Positions 1 through 13,300 of a stretch of 64,000 nt of DNA are shown piece after piece. Source of the DNA: Blepharisma japonicum (Eukaryota > Ciliophora > Heterotrichea > Heterotrichida > Blepharismidae); NCBI GenBank assembly GCA_949751835.1, contig CATKHK010000016.1:124001-188000 (forward strand), written 5' to 3'. The translations under genes and the position numbers were made by a program. The first letter of the stretch is position 1, and each line of letters begins with the position of its first letter. Below the pieces are notes generated by a model, which saw only the letters and a program-made list of their open reading frames with translations, was not told the DNA's origin and made no database searches.

Positions 1-1347
1 TATGTGTATCCAGCATCAAATTCAGATTGGCTAAAAGATCTTGCTAAGAGATATCCAAAACTTACTTACATGGCAATGGACTGCGTCCCAAGAATCACCA
101 AAGCACAAAAATTAGATTCATTAAGCTCAATGGGAAGCATTGCAGGCTACAGAGCAGTTGTTGAAGCTTTCCACTATTACAAGAAAACCCCAAAGCCAAT
201 GGTCACTGCAGCTGGCAAAATTCCACCCACTAAAGTTCTAGTTATTGGAGCCGGTGTTGCTGGCCTCGCTGCTATAGGCTATAGCCGAAGCTTAGGTTGC
301 ATTGTAAATGCTATGGACACAAGATCTGCTGCAAAATCTGATGCAGAGTCTATGGGTGCTCATTTTGTTGAGGTCCCTATCAAAGAAGAAGGCGCTGTTG
401 TCGGTGGCTACGCCAAAGTGATGTCTGAAACTTACCAAAAGGCTCAATATGATGTCACCAAAAAGACTGCTGCAAAATGTGATATTGTCATCACTACAGC
501 CCTTATCCCAGGCAGAAAGGCACCACTTTTGATGGACGCAGAAATCGTTAAAGCTATGAAATATGGAAGTGTCATTGTGGATCTCGCTGCTGAACAAGGA
601 GGCAATGTAGAAGGAACCAGAGCTGGAGAAGCTGTTTTCACTGATAACGGTGTAACAATTGTAGGCTTCACTGACTTAACAAGCAGGATGGCTCCTCAAT
701 CATCAGAACTCTATACAAACAATTTATACAACCTCCTTGATGACCTTAAAAACACACATAAGTTTGAAATCAATTTAGATGACGAAATCATTGGTCCAAT
801 GGTCGTGGTTCATAATGGGGAATACACTTATCAGCCACCAAAAGCAGTCCCAGCTCCTCCTAGGCCAAATGTAGAGGCCCCAGGAGCTCATCCAAGCAAG
901 AAAAAGCAAAAGCATCATTGGTCAAGAGATTTCAAAATGTTTATTGTCGCTGCAGTTGCCATTGGTCTTTTCATTGGGCTATCTTATGCGACATATGGAA
1001 CCTTTATGAGATTATTCATGACTTTCGTTCTCGCAATTTTTATTGGATATATGGTTATTTGGAATGTTACCCCAGCATTACATACACCGCTAATGAGTGT
1101 TACTAATGCCATTTCAGGAATCATTGTTATTGGATCTATGCTTCTTTTAGATCCAGCCGAAGGAACTATTGACGAAGGGTCAGGAATCGCTATCGCATCA
1201 GTATTTTTCGCAAGCATCAACATTTTTGGTGGCTTTACTGTAACACAAAGAATGCTCAGCATGTTTAAGACCGATAAGAAAAAGAAAAAGAATAAGCACC
1301 ACGATCATAACAAAAAAGACAAGAAAGATAAAAAGCGCAAGCATTAA
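1..1347 (+). CDS. NAD(P) transhydrogenase, PntA-like part (5' partial)
   Basis: Proton-translocating NAD(P)+ transhydrogenase couples hydride transfer between NADH and NADP+ to proton movement, normally in the inner mitochondrial membrane. The reading frame is open at the window edge, so the true start lies outside. Visible are the PntA substrate loop (VPRITKAQ), the Rossmann nucleotide-binding motif GAGVAG, and the diagnostic EQGGNVEGT loop. Four C-terminal membrane helices follow, matching domain IIa (roughly nt 930-1260), and then a tail made almost wholly of Lys, His and Asp. The protein stops after domain IIa. Several protists encode a fused enzyme in the order PntB-PntA, and this piece could be the end of such a fusion. 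The upstream half is not visible, so a split bacterial-type alpha subunit is equally possible. Confidence 0.9.
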   Translation, partial: YVYPASNSDWLKDLAKRYPKLTYMAMDCVPRITKAQKLDSLSSMGSIAGYRAVVEAFHYYKKTPKPMVTAAGKIPPTKVLVIGAGVAGLAAIGYSRSLGCIVNAMDTRSAAKSDAESMGAHFVEVPIKEEGAVVGGYAKVMSETYQKAQYDVTKKTAAKCDIVITTALIPGRKAPLLMDAEIVKAMKYGSVIVDLAAEQGGNVEGTRAGEAVFTDNGVTIVGFTDLTSRMAPQSSELYTNNLYNLLDDLKNTHKFEINLDDEIIGPMVVVHNGEYTYQPPKAVPAPPRPNVEAPGAHPSKKKQKHHWSRDFKMFIVAAVAIGLFIGLSYATYGTFMRLFMTFVLAIFIGYMVIWNVTPALHTPLMSVTNAISGIIVIGSMLLLDPAEGTIDEGSGIAIASVFFASINIFGGFTVTQRMLSMFKTDKKKKKNKHHDHNKKDKKDKKRKH

Positions 1348-1435
1348 GTTAAGTATTTTACGTAGTTAATTGGATTATTTAATAACTAGGCTCCCCAAAA
1401 AATAAAATCATGTAAAATTTTAAAGAAAATTGAAT

Positions 1436-2209
1436 ATGAAGTTTTATGCAGTTAGAAAAGGAAGGAAAACGGGGATCTTTACAGACTGGGAAGAGTGCGA
1501 AGCGAGTGTAAAAGGATTTTCGGGGGCTAGATATAAAAGTTTTGCTACAATAGAGGAGGCAAATAAATTTTTGAATGCTGGGCCAATTGTGATTACAGAT
1601 ACCAATTCTGAAAGAAGTTCTGGAGATAAAAATATTAAGATTTCAAAGAAGACTTATCAGTTGCCCTCAAACAAATTTCAAGAAACTGCTCAAAATAACC
1701 AAAATTACGGATCAACATACTGAACACAAAATTCTGTCAAAAATAGGCCAAAAAAGAAATTTACTGAAGAAAAAAGGCCTGCAAAGCCTAAAATAGATGC
1801 ATGCTATTCTTTATATTTTGATGGTGGCTCAAGAGGAAATCCAGGCCCTTCAGGGTCAGGGTTTGTAATAAAATCGCCAACCGATGACATTATTGACCAA
1901 GGCTGTGTCTACAATAACATAAAAACAAACAACGAAGCTGAATATATTGGCTTAAATCTAGGTTTGGAGAGAGCTCTTCAATTAGGAATTGAAAACATAA
2001 ACATTTATGGCGATTCAGAGCTCGTAATAAATCAAATAGATGGTAAATATCGATGCAAAAACCACACACTCCAATTACAGTACGATAAAGCAATAGATTT
2101 CCTTCGAAGTTTCAAATCATTTAACCCTTCTCATATTCCCCGTCATCTCAATACTGAAGCTGACACTTTAGCTAACTTAGCAATGGACACTCAGTCAGAT
2201 AATAATTAA
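1436..2209 (+). CDS. Ribonuclease H1
   Basis: Cleaves RNA in RNA/DNA hybrids; in eukaryotes it acts in the nucleus and mitochondria. At 257 aa it has the usual two-part layout: an N-terminal hybrid-binding domain (residues 1-50, with the FYAVRKGRKTGIF and FSGARYKSF motifs), then a linker, then the catalytic domain from about residue 125. The acidic catalytic residues are visible in DGGSRGNPGP, NNEAEY, YGDSELV and HLNTEADTLAN. An in-frame TGA near nt 1727 reads as Trp and joins the two halves. The ATG at 1436 begins MKFYAVRKG, right at the domain. There is no reverse transcriptase or other element part nearby, so this is a host gene. It lies on the same strand as the dynamin gene, 50 bp upstream of it. 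Confidence 0.92.
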
Positions 2210-2259
2210 ATTGAAATTTTAATTGTTTATACATCTGTTAATATCTAATCTATAATAAA

Positions 2260-4296
2260 ATGGAAAAGCTTATCCCACTCTTCAATAAGCTTCAGGAGGT
2301 GCTCATTTCTGCCAACATTTCCCATATCATCAGTTTACCTCAAATAGTAGTTGTAGGGTCTCAATCCTCAGGTAAAAGCAGCGTTTTAGAAAGCATCGTC
2401 GGTAAAGATTTCTTACCTAGAGGCTCTGGAATTGTCACAAAATGCCCATTACGTCTAAAGCTAGTAAAAACCCAAGAATCCCAAGAATACGGCATTTTCT
2501 CACACATCCCAGATTCATTTTTCGATAATTTTGACGATATTCGTGAAGAAATAAAGAATCGAACAACGGATCTTGTAGGTAATGGAAGATCTATATCTAC
2601 CCAGCCTATTGATTTGACTATTTATTCCCCTAATGTCCTTGATATCACTATGGTTGACTTGCCTGGGATTGTAAAAATTTCAGTGTCAGGACAAAGCCGT
2701 GATATTGAGACCAATATCCGTGATATGATTCTACAATATATTTCAAACCCAGATACTATTATTCTGGCTATATCAGCAGCCAATAATGATTTAGCAAACT
2801 CAGACGCTTTACAGTTAGCTCATATGGTAGATCCAAATGGCGAAAGAACTATTGGTGTACTTACAAAAATTGATATTATGGATAGAGGAACTGATGCTGT
2901 TGACATGTTGAATGGCACAGTTTTCCCACTTAGACTTGGATATGTAGGGGTGGTGTGCAGAAGCCAAGAAGATATCAATAAAAATGTCCCTATGAAAAAG
3001 CATCTTGCAAAGGAAGAAAAATATTTTAGAGAAAGCCCTGCTTATGCAAGATATGCAGATAGGCTAGGAATCAGGTATTTAACGATGAGATTGAATAAGA
3101 TTTTGCAAACTCACATAAATAATAGTATACCAACTATAAAGAAAAAGGTCAATGACGAGCTGGAAGTTAATATATCAAAACTAAGAGAATATGGAGATGC
3201 TTTATCAACCAGAGATTCTAAGACAGGCGTTCTGCTCAGTGTTATCCAAAAAGTAGCCAAAAGCTTCCAAGAGAACATAGAAGGAAAAAATGTCAGAAAT
3301 GTTACTGAAGAACTTATGGGTGGTGCCAGAATTAATTATATTTTCCATCAGATCTTTGTGAGTGGGATTGCAAAAATTGATCCTTTGCAAGAGTTAAGCG
3401 ATCAAAATATTCGAACTGCTGTTATGAATGCAACTGGGCTAGGAAGCTCTTTATTTATCCCGGAATCAGCGTTTGAGATATTAATTAAAAGCCAAATTCC
3501 AAAGCTTCATGAGCCAAGCTTAAATTGTATGAATTTGATATATGAAGAACTGAAGAATATTATTTATAAAATAGAAATCCCTGAGCTTGAAAGGTTCAAG
3601 AAATTAAAAGATGCAGTCTCAGATGTGATAAATCAGCTATTGGCATCTAGGCTAAAACCTACCAGAAAAATGATAGACCGACTAATAGATGTGGAAGGAG
3701 CTTACATTAACACACACCATCCTCAATTTATAGGCGGCTCCAAAGCTCTTATTGCAGCCCAGACTCAGCTAAAACCAGTTGCCCAAGAGCCAATTATTGA
3801 TAAAAGTATTCTACCTCCCCCTCTAATACAAAAGAAAAAAGAAGAAACTATTATGACTTCGTCTTCATGGTTTTCCTTCAGATCCCAAGAAGCCCCAAGA
3901 ATTGAGCAGGAAGAAGAAAAAATACCTGAAAAGCCAAAAATTAGCTTTGATTATATGAGTCCTCCATCAAGTCTGCAGCCAACTTCAAAAATGACAAATG
4001 ACGAAAAAGAGCAAATAGAAATGATTAAAATTTTGATAAAATCGTATTTTGATATTGTAAGGGTTAATATTGGAGATTTGGTACCAAAAACTATTATGGG
4101 ATTTCTGGTTAATAGGTCAAAAGATGAGCTGCAAAGGGAATTGGTTAAAAAATTATATAAAGAAGAGTGTGATGAGCTATTAGAAGAATCTGATGGAATT
4201 GCGCAGGAAAGAGAAATGGCTTCACAAGCTGTAGATGGGTTGAGGAGAGCTATTCATATTTTGAACGAAGTCAGAGAATATAAAATAAATGAATAG
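2260..4296 (+). CDS. Dynamin-family GTPase
   Basis: Membrane-remodelling GTPase of 678 aa, the size of a DRP1/Vps1-type dynamin without PH and proline-rich domains. The GTPase domain shows the P-loop GSQSSGKSS (about residue 33), the switch I threonine in GIVTKCPL, DLPGI and TKID. The middle/stalk region follows, then a low-conservation Ser/Pro insert (about residues 500-580) in the place of insert B, then a GTPase effector domain that includes SYFDIVRVNIGDLVPKTIM. By family it would act in mitochondrial or peroxisomal fission or in vesicle scission; the sequence does not decide which. Starts at an ATG directly after an AT-rich leader. No in-frame stop interrupts it. Confidence 0.95.
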   Translation: MEKLIPLFNKLQEVLISANISHIISLPQIVVVGSQSSGKSSVLESIVGKDFLPRGSGIVTKCPLRLKLVKTQESQEYGIFSHIPDSFFDNFDDIREEIKNRTTDLVGNGRSISTQPIDLTIYSPNVLDITMVDLPGIVKISVSGQSRDIETNIRDMILQYISNPDTIILAISAANNDLANSDALQLAHMVDPNGERTIGVLTKIDIMDRGTDAVDMLNGTVFPLRLGYVGVVCRSQEDINKNVPMKKHLAKEEKYFRESPAYARYADRLGIRYLTMRLNKILQTHINNSIPTIKKKVNDELEVNISKLREYGDALSTRDSKTGVLLSVIQKVAKSFQENIEGKNVRNVTEELMGGARINYIFHQIFVSGIAKIDPLQELSDQNIRTAVMNATGLGSSLFIPESAFEILIKSQIPKLHEPSLNCMNLIYEELKNIIYKIEIPELERFKKLKDAVSDVINQLLASRLKPTRKMIDRLIDVEGAYINTHHPQFIGGSKALIAAQTQLKPVAQEPIIDKSILPPPLIQKKKEETIMTSSSWFSFRSQEAPRIEQEEEKIPEKPKISFDYMSPPSSLQPTSKMTNDEKEQIEMIKILIKSYFDIVRVNIGDLVPKTIMGFLVNRSKDELQRELVKKLYKEECDELLEESDGIAQEREMASQAVDGLRRAIHILNEVREYKINE

Positions 4297-4515
4297 ATTG
4301 GATAATAAATTTTATAGAAAAAAGTATATTTTTTATCAAAATAGCCATTATTGTATTTAAATCAAGTCATTTATTTCCCTCTAGCTTTGAGTAATATAAT
4401 TTAAATTTCAATTAAAGATCATTTTTTAATGAAAAATATTTATTTATCTATCAATTTTGTTAATTTACCATCGAATTTAAATTTTCTTTCGCAGAAAATT
4501 GAAAAAAGATAAGTT

Positions 4516-7500
4516 TTATTCGATTTCTGATATTAGAGAATTTTCACCAGGAAAATCTTCATCTGACATTCTCGGAGTAATGCTGATCGATGCATTCGCT
4601 TTAGCTTTCTTTTTCCTTGTTCAATTATTTCATGCTCTCAAGACAGTTCTAGTGTAAATCATCGACAAAAACAAATTAGTTTTTCCTTTACTCTTCATCT
4701 CGCTTACCTAAATAAAAATTACTTTTTCAAAGGAATAGAAATCCATACTTGATTTATCTCTGATCGCTCTGAGTTTCTTGGTTGTTGACGATTCTTCTTT
4801 CCTTAAAAGTTTTTCAGAATTTTCATCAAGAATGTCATCTATACCTTTTTCATATTTTCTTTTCATGACAGAATAAAGCATATCATTATAATAAATATAG
4901 CCATCAGCATCTATATCAAGATTAAGAGTAGACAAAATCTTCAAAACCTGGCCATGTGTAAAATCAGATGGAGCTCCCAAGCCATCTCCAAGAGCAAGCA
5001 TAAAATCAACCAAAAATTTGTAATGGATTCTTTTCCCATGGTTTTCAGCAGAATATACAGCTCATGTATTTTTAAACTTTTTAACGTCTTTATTAAATAG
5101 AATAACTCCGCTTTCTGCATCATTAGCGAAGTCTTCGTAATCTTGAAGGATAACCATAACGAATAAATTGATCATAATAAATGTTGTAAAAGCAATAAAA
5201 GTTATCCAGTAAATATACGATACAGTTTTCCCAACATTATCGGCACAATCATACATAGCGTCAGGCCAATTTTCCCCAGTTGAATGCTTAAATAACTTTA
5301 CTAAGGCTTGATCAAAATTACTCATATTACTATAATCGTCAAATACAGCTCCTGAATTGATATTATGAAACAAATAAACTCCTAATACTGCATATATCAC
5401 ATATACTAATAATAAAATTGCAGACACATTTAAAATTGATGGAATAGAATAGGACACCAAAGTTATCAAATCTTGCAAAGTTTTGAATTTTTTAATAAGT
5501 CTCACCACCCTTGTAACCCTTAAAACTCTTATTGCTCTTATCAGTTGAGGTGCTTTGCTCCATACATGATCAATAGATACAGTCACATAGCTGAAAACTA
5601 AATCAACACAAGATGATATAACCACAAAAAAATCAAACCTATTCCACCCATCTTTAAAGTAGTTTTTCCCTAAACCTATTAGTTTTATTGCACCTTCCCC
5701 AATAAAAATATATGTAAAAATCATATTGCAGATTTCAAGAGAGTCTGTATAATGAGTAGAAGCTTGTTCATAGTAAAGGCACATTAGGAAAAAGTTTAAA
5801 ATGATGCAGAGAATGATAAAAGATTCAAAGATCCAGTGATTTTGAATGATAAAAAAGAGTGCTTGGAATTTGTTTTCTGGCTTGCTTGCTATGTCAAGCT
5901 CAGGTTTTGACTGAGTAATTAAGGACTGAATTTCAACCCATACCATCTGTTCTTTGGATAGTATTAATGACGCCAATGAGCTTTCGTTCTTTTTGGCTTC
6001 AATAAACTTTTCAAAAACAACACCAGAGAAGAGGTTCATAAAAAATACAGATGACATGCAGAGGTGGACCACAAAATAAATTGCTGCGTTAGGGTAGTAG
6101 TTAGAGATTGGTGCATATCCCTCTTTATATGCAGAACAAGCTGCATACATATAGTCAGGCCAGCTTTCTTGAGTAGTTAATATAAAAGAATTCACCATAG
6201 CTTCAATGACGTTATCAAAATTGAAATGATACGGATCTCAGTTATACCCATAATTTTCGCATTCATCTTGATTATTTATATTGCTATTAGAGCAGCTGTA
6301 AAGCTTCCCTGCAAAGAGTGAGACACCTAAGATAGAAAAAACAAGTCAGAGGATCAATATTGCTCCAAATACGTTAATAACTCCTATTAAAGATTCTATT
6401 AGTGCATTGAGCATGATTTTCATCTGGACATTATGACTGATTATTCTCAATGGTCTCAAAATTCTGAGAATCCTTAGGACTTTAATTTCAGGCCAGCTCA
6501 CGTCTGTCAAGGCCAAATCAACAATCGAAAAAATGACTATAATAAAGTCAAGCTGGCACCATCTGTCTCGAAGATAAGATCCTTTTGATAATATAAAACC
6601 CATAGATACAGATTTTAGAATCATTTCGAACGCAAAAATACAGGTAAAAGCTGTATCCAGATTGTTAGATATTTCAATTCGTATATCAGTAGAAGGAAAA
6701 TCGAGCAAGTATGTGTCCCATATCAATTTAAGAGTGCTTACCAGAATAATTGCAAGAATACACTTTTCCATTGTAGGATTTGATGATAAGAAATAGCATA
6801 TTTTTCGGATTTTATTTTCTTTCAAAAATATAAAAAAGCTTCTTCGACATTCAATTCCAGCAAAGTATGAGGTTTGCTTTTTCAGCATGCTTTGCCTCTT
6901 TATTTCTTCTAATGACATGTTTTCATCAAATTCAAAATCTCCATTTATTGCTTCTTCTAAAGCTTTGAGTCTTTTTTCTTTTTTCTTTCTACTTCTTGAC
7001 TCAAAAAGCCCATTTTTACTTGTCAGTCCTGATTTACCGTCTAAGCTTGAAGATTCAGAATTTTCATCTTCTACAGAAAATATGTCAAGAACTAAAGCCA
7101 AAAAGATATTAAGCAAGATTTCATTCCCAAGCATAAGTCATACAGCTGGAAATAGAGTTCCTGGGTACCCATAAGAAGATCTCATCGTCAAATATTCCTC
7201 ATTGTTTCAATTTTCATCTGTCAAAATTTGGAAGGTCGAAAGAAACGAAAAATATAAATTATTATAGTTGTATTGGTTATGAGCCTCAGCAAAATTCAAT
7301 TTATTTGAAAAAAGCTGCACACCTAAAATCGTGAAAATAATCACAAATAAGCTGAGGAATATAGTAAGATAGAAAAACATGTAAATATTTTTTGAAATTT
7401 TGTCGATAATATGTGTTGTTGTTTGCAAGTATCGGAAGAGCCTAGCGACTCTTATGACGCGAAAAATTCTAAATACACGAATTGCTCAGATTGCACTCAT

Positions 7501-10284
7501 GACTGATCCAGAACCTGTTATTAAAAGAAAATCAACAAGCCCAAGAATTGTAATAGAGGCATCAAATAAATTTATTTTTTCTCTGCAGTAATTTAGCAAT
7601 CCAAGTCCAAGCATTTTTGTCCCCATTTCAGCTACAAAAATTATTGTAAAAACAGTGTTGATTTGATTCAAGATGAGACTTGTATCAGAATCGATCCCAT
7701 AGTAATTTACAGATAAAACTGTAGTATTACCTATTATACAGAATATCATAAAATAACTAAAATATTTGCTATTTGCAATGAGAAATAAGGGAAAGGTTAG
7801 CTGCTTTCAAATCCCAAAAATTCCTTTTTGCCAGATTCGAAAATTCATATTTTCAACAATATCAATGCTTTTATTTGTTTTACTTTTAGGATTTACGTCG
7901 AATCCTGATCAGTCTCCAACAATATTTCGTGCTGAAAAATCATTGTCCTTGATTTTTTTAATAATTTTTGGGACCTTTATTGCAGTCTTATGAAAAGCTG
8001 CTTTCATTTTATACTTTTGGCAAAGATATTTAAAAACATCAAACCTATCTCCTCTTTCTCTATATCTCATTATAGTATCGGAAATTTTATTATCTCATGG
8101 TTGTGTTAAACTTTCAATAGCTGATGATATGTCTTTGTTATTTCTATAAGAAAATCTGTATTTATTAGAAGGTTTTGAGTATGATGATATATTTATGATT
8201 GGAATGACATCGATTAAAGAATTTGATTGGATTTCATAAGATTCTTCAATAAAAGCTTTTATTTTTGTCTTGTCATTGACGTCTCTTAATTTGCCCAATA
8301 AATCTTTTCTTAGCTTCAAATTTTTAATTCTTGCTGTGGCTCTAGGAGTCGCTCAAGAAATTAAGCTAGATTTATTGCCGGCTTCATTTTCTTTTTTATC
8401 ATATATATTTGTGGAAGGTATTTGATACCTAAAAGATGTGTGTCTATTTATTTTGTCGAAGTCTAATCAGCTGTTATCTGTGAACTTGCCAGAAATATCT
8501 TGCTTTAGTGCATCGATACTTTTATATTCATGATTTGTCTGGATGGAGGAAGTTTTTTGCTTATAATTTTCTCAATCGAAAATAGGGGTTGGCAAACTTT
8601 CATTTGGTGTAATATTGGCTTCTTGGCTCTGTTCAGCCATATTCTCTGAAGAATCAATTAACTCATATCGATCTGTAAAGTGAGAATTTCTCACAATAAT
8701 TTCTGCATTTTTAAAAATTTCATGCATTCTATATGGCGGCTTTATAATATCGGCTCTTAGAGAGGTTTTAAATGAATCTTTTATATGGCTATTATCTGTG
8801 TATTGTTGATATTTCTTTGAGTTTTCACTATTGTGATACTTAAATTCAAAACTTTCTCAATTTTCATCATCTTCCTCAGATATTTGTATTAAATTGTCTA
8901 GCACAGAGCTATCTGCAAGTTCTTCTTCAACAATATCAAGCTCTCTTTGTTTTGCGCGAGATTTATCCATTTCTTTTGACAAATTTGATATCAAAATGAC
9001 CTCCATGATGTTCAGCATCATAAAAGCTCCAATAAATATCAGCGTTATTGAAAAAAGAATAGATGCTGGCTTGTTCAATGTCTTTTCACCAATTTTCATA
9101 ATTGTACTTCAACCTTCTAAACTCACTGAAGTAAAGCATTGCAACACCCCAATCAAAACATTGTCATAGTTGATTTTCCCATAGACAGGGTTATCTAAGC
9201 TTGGCACACATACAAACCCATGAGGACACTCTAGAACTCCACAGACGCTATCACTTCCAGGAGCACTTGGAAATTTCCCTGTTTCCAAATCCATGCATTT
9301 ATAATTGAATAATCCTCCAAACAGCTGATTTCCTATTATTGCGTAGATTAAAAGCACAAAAAAAAGCATCATTAGAGCATTTGCAATGGGAACTATAGAT
9401 TGAAATAGCGCAGAAACTAAAATTCTTAAGTCCTTTAAAGAAGAAATACTTTTTAAAGGGCGGAGAATTCTTAAAGAACGTAAGGCGTTAAAATTGAAGC
9501 CTCTACTTGAGTAAATATTTGCAAGTCAAGCTGTAAGTAATATAATAAAATCAAAAACATTCCATGGGTCTCTAAAATATGAACCCTTCGAAATCACAAC
9601 ACCATAAGCTATGATTTTTAAACCAAATTCTGCTGTGTAAACATATAAGAAAAAATCATCAAGATTATTCAAAGCGCTGGACTCATTAGTCGTGTCAGGA
9701 TCTTCTATAGCTATAATAACAGTGTTTGCAATAATAAAACATAAAATAATTGCATCGAAAATTGAACTTTTTACAATTTTTCGGCAAAGCTCTATTAGAG
9801 CTCATTTTATTCGTAAAAATGCTTTTCTTGCATCTGAAAATGGAGATTTTGTGTTAATTGCTTCAATTACTTCAAACTTTGTTCATTCACGAATTCTCAT
9901 GTAACCTTGAAGCAATTCTGTGTCGTCAGTCTCTACTGTAGGTTTGAGCAAAATTAATGACTTCATACTTTTAAACTTTGTTTCAGAAAATTTTGCATGG
10001 TACAACTCATTGTCAATTCTCTCGTGAAAAGATGTATTTAAAGCCTCAGGATTTGCTTTTCGGATTTCAAATGATAAGGTAGATATCGAGTTGCTAGGGG
10101 TTTGTTCTGACATTAAATACTGAGACATTTCATTATGAAACTTCATGCTATCATTATCTGAATTAGAGTATTTTTCTGGGCTATAATACTTTAAGCGACT
10201 TTTGGGTTTTAGAGGAGGCAATTCTGCATTATGTTTTTTCTCCAAATACTGAACTTTAAAACTAGGATTAAACTGATCTTTCAT
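4516..10284 (-). CDS. Four-domain voltage-gated Ca2+ channel alpha subunit, copy A
   Basis: Predicted pore-forming subunit of 1917 aa with four homologous six-helix domains (24 membrane segments), probably in the cell or ciliary membrane. S4 helices carry Arg every third residue, for example LRSLRILRPLK in domain I and IRVLRVTRVVRLIKKF in domain IV. The four pore loops read LEGW, TDENW, TQESW and TGENW (about residues 392, 1026, 1371 and 1670), an EEEE filter as in Ca2+ rather than Na+ channels. A C-terminal EF-hand follows (DIDADGYIYYND). Many Trp codons are TGA, so a standard-code reading shows nine fragments, all in the same frame. A 15-nt intron (4708..4722) near the end removes a TAG. 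The gene starts at ATG 10284; an upstream TTG in frame is not needed. Copy B ends 105 bp upstream. Confidence 0.93.
4708..4722 (-). other. 15-nt intron, Ca2+ channel copy A
   Basis: On the coding strand this reads GTAATTTTTATTTAG. Retained, it places a TAG in frame. Removed, the frame continues into a tail (KGKTNLFLSMIY...) that aligns with copies B and C. Phase 0. Confidence 0.88.
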
Positions 10285-10389
10285 TATATTTATTCTAATC
10301 AAATATTTGTCTAATTACAATTTTAAAAATATTTAAAAAAATGTTTTAAAATTAAGTTTTGACCTAATTCGGTTAAATATTTAAAATTA

Positions 10390-13300
10390 CTATATAATCT
10401 CAGCTTCAGATGACAATAAAGAATTATCTCCTGGGAACTCGACGTCTGAGAACCTTGGTGTAATGCTAAGATCGCCTGATTTGCCAGCATCGTCTTTTTT
10501 CTTCTTAGTCCAATTTCTTCAGCTTCTAAATACAGTTTTCGCATAAATCATTGCAAAAAACAAATTAGTCTTGCCTTTAATCTTCACTTGACTACTTGCT
10601 CTCATTTCTGAGTAGAAATTTATTGATATTTTTTCCCTCATTTGTTGCAATCTTTTACTAGTCTGATGCTCTTCTTTTCTTATTATTTTTTGTGACTTCG
10701 CATCAAGATTCTTTGCTAAATCCCTTGCATGTTTCCTTTTCATGACAGAGAAAAGCATATCGTTATAGTAAATATATCCTTCATCGTCTATATGTAACTC
10801 CATTATTGATAGCAGCTTGATTACCTTTTCATGTGGTGTACCTGATGGTACTCCCAGTTCTGGTCCTAATTGAAACATTAATTCAACTAAAAATTTGTAA
10901 TGGACTCTCAATCCTTGACTTGAGGCTGAATATGTTGCCCAGGCATCTTTAAACTGCTTGACATCTCTATTAAAAATAATAACACCACTTTGGGCGTCAT
11001 TTGCGAAGTCTTCATAATCTTGCAAAATAACCATAACGAACACGTTTAAGAGGACAAAAGTGGTAGCTGATATAAAGGTACATCAATACAAATAAGCAAT
11101 GGCCCTACCACTTGAGGATTTAGCACAATCAAACATTGCATCTGGTCAGTTTTCTCCTGTTGAATGCTTAAACAGCTTTATGATCGCTTTTCCAAAATTA
11201 TTCATGTTATCATAAGAGCTAAAATTATTCCCAGAATCAATTGAATGATAAAGATAAACCCCAAGGACTGCATAAATCACATAAATTAGCAGCAAAATTG
11301 ACGTGACATTCAAAATTGAAGGAATTGAATAGGAAACCAAAGTGATCAATTCTTGCAAAGTCTTGAACTGTTTTACCAATCTTATCACCCTTGTCACCCT
11401 TAAAACTCTTACCGTTCTAATTAGCTGTGGTGCTGTTTTTAAAAGAGGGATCCCTGATGTAATTATATATGTAAAAATCAAGTCTATAATAGAAGCAATA
11501 ATTACGAAAAAATCAAATCGGTTCCATCCATCATAAAAATATAAATATCCCATACCTGTAATTTTAACAGCACCTTCAGCTATAAATATATAAGTAAAAG
11601 CTGAATTAAAATTTTCCAATACACTTGTGTATTCTGCAGAAGCCTGGTCATAATACATACACATCAAAATAAAATTGCATCCAATGCAAATACTAATAAA
11701 TATTTTAAATGACCAATGGTCTTGAATTGCATAGAAAAAATTTTGGAATTTATTTTCTGGCCTTTTAGTTTGGTCAATCTGAGGTCTTGATTGGGCAATT
11801 AAGGACTGGATTTCGACCCATACCATCTGTTCTTTAGATAAAACGAGCGCTGCTATTGAGCTTTCATTCTTTTTGGCTTCAGCGAATTTTTCGAACATAA
11901 CACCAATTAACAGATTGATGAAAAAAATAGAAGATAAGGACATGTGGATGATAAAATATATTGCTGCGCTTGGGTAATATCCAGAAATTGGGGCATGATC
12001 GATTTTATATGCTGCGCATGTTTGATACATTCAGTCAGGCCAGCCTTCTTGTGTAGTTAGGATAAAGGAATCAATCATCCCGTTAGGAACATCATCGAAG
12101 TTAAAATCCATTACATCTCAAGTGTAGCCTAATTTTTCGCAATCATCACGAGTGTTAATACTGGAATTAGAGCAAGTGTATAGCTTCCCTCCAAATAGTG
12201 ATACTCCTAAAATTGAAAAAATCAGCCAAAGGAGAAGAATGGCAGCAGAAACGTTAAAAACTGAGATCAAGGATTCTATTAGAGCGTTGATCATAATTTT
12301 CATTTGAAGATTGTGACTGATAATCCTTAATGGTCTTAGAATTCTTAGCAGCCTCAGTACTTTGATCACTGGGATGTTCACAGATGTCAATGCCTGATCG
12401 ATGACTGATAGAACTACGATAATAAAGTCAAGCTGGCATCAGCTGTCCCTGAGATATGATCCTTTAGAAATTAGAAAGCCCATTGATATTGATTTTATAA
12501 TCATTTCTACTCCAAAAATAACAGTAAATACAAAATCAAAATAGTTTGATATCACAATTTCAATGGAATCTGAAGGCAAGTCTAACAGATAAGTATCCCA
12601 TATCAACTTAAGTGTGCTTACAATAATAACGACCAAAACTAAAGCTTCATATTTCGGGCTACTCGTCAAATCATAGCACAGCTTCCTTATTTTATTTTGC
12701 TTGGACAATATAAAAAAGCTTCTGTCACAATCAATTCCTACAAACATGGTCTTCACCTTCTTCATTTCACTTTGGCGCTTTAGCTCATCAAGGCTCCTCT
12801 TCCTTTCTTCTTCATTTAAATTGCTATTTTCATTTTCATTTTCGCTTTCACTCTCACTATCAATTTCGCTTAAATCCTCCAAAATTTTAAGCTTCTGCTC
12901 CTTTTTCTTTTTAATCCTTGATGAAATTGAAAAAATGCTTTCTCTTCTGCTCTCATTTGTATATGATCCTGTAGTTTGTCAGCTGATATCCTCTTCTTCA
13001 GTTGAAAAAATATCGAGAACTAAGGCTAGAAAAATGTTCAGTAAAATATAGTTTCCAACCATAATCCATATCGCAGGGAATAAAACACCAGCATATCCAT
13101 ATGTGGACCTCATAGTGAGATAGACCTCGTTATTTCAGTTTTCTTCTGTCATGATTTGGAAAGTTGTGAGAAATGAATAATAAAAATTGTTCCAGTTATA
13201 TTTGTCTTTAGCTTCAGCGAAATTAAGCTTACCTGAGTATAGCTGTAGCCCAACGATGGTAAAAATTAGAACAAAAAGTGACAAAAAAATGATCAGGTAG

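Noticed and set aside
1430-2209. RNase H as part of a retroelement
   Set aside because: It has the hybrid-binding domain of cellular RNase H1 and there is no reverse transcriptase, integrase or terminal repeat nearby.
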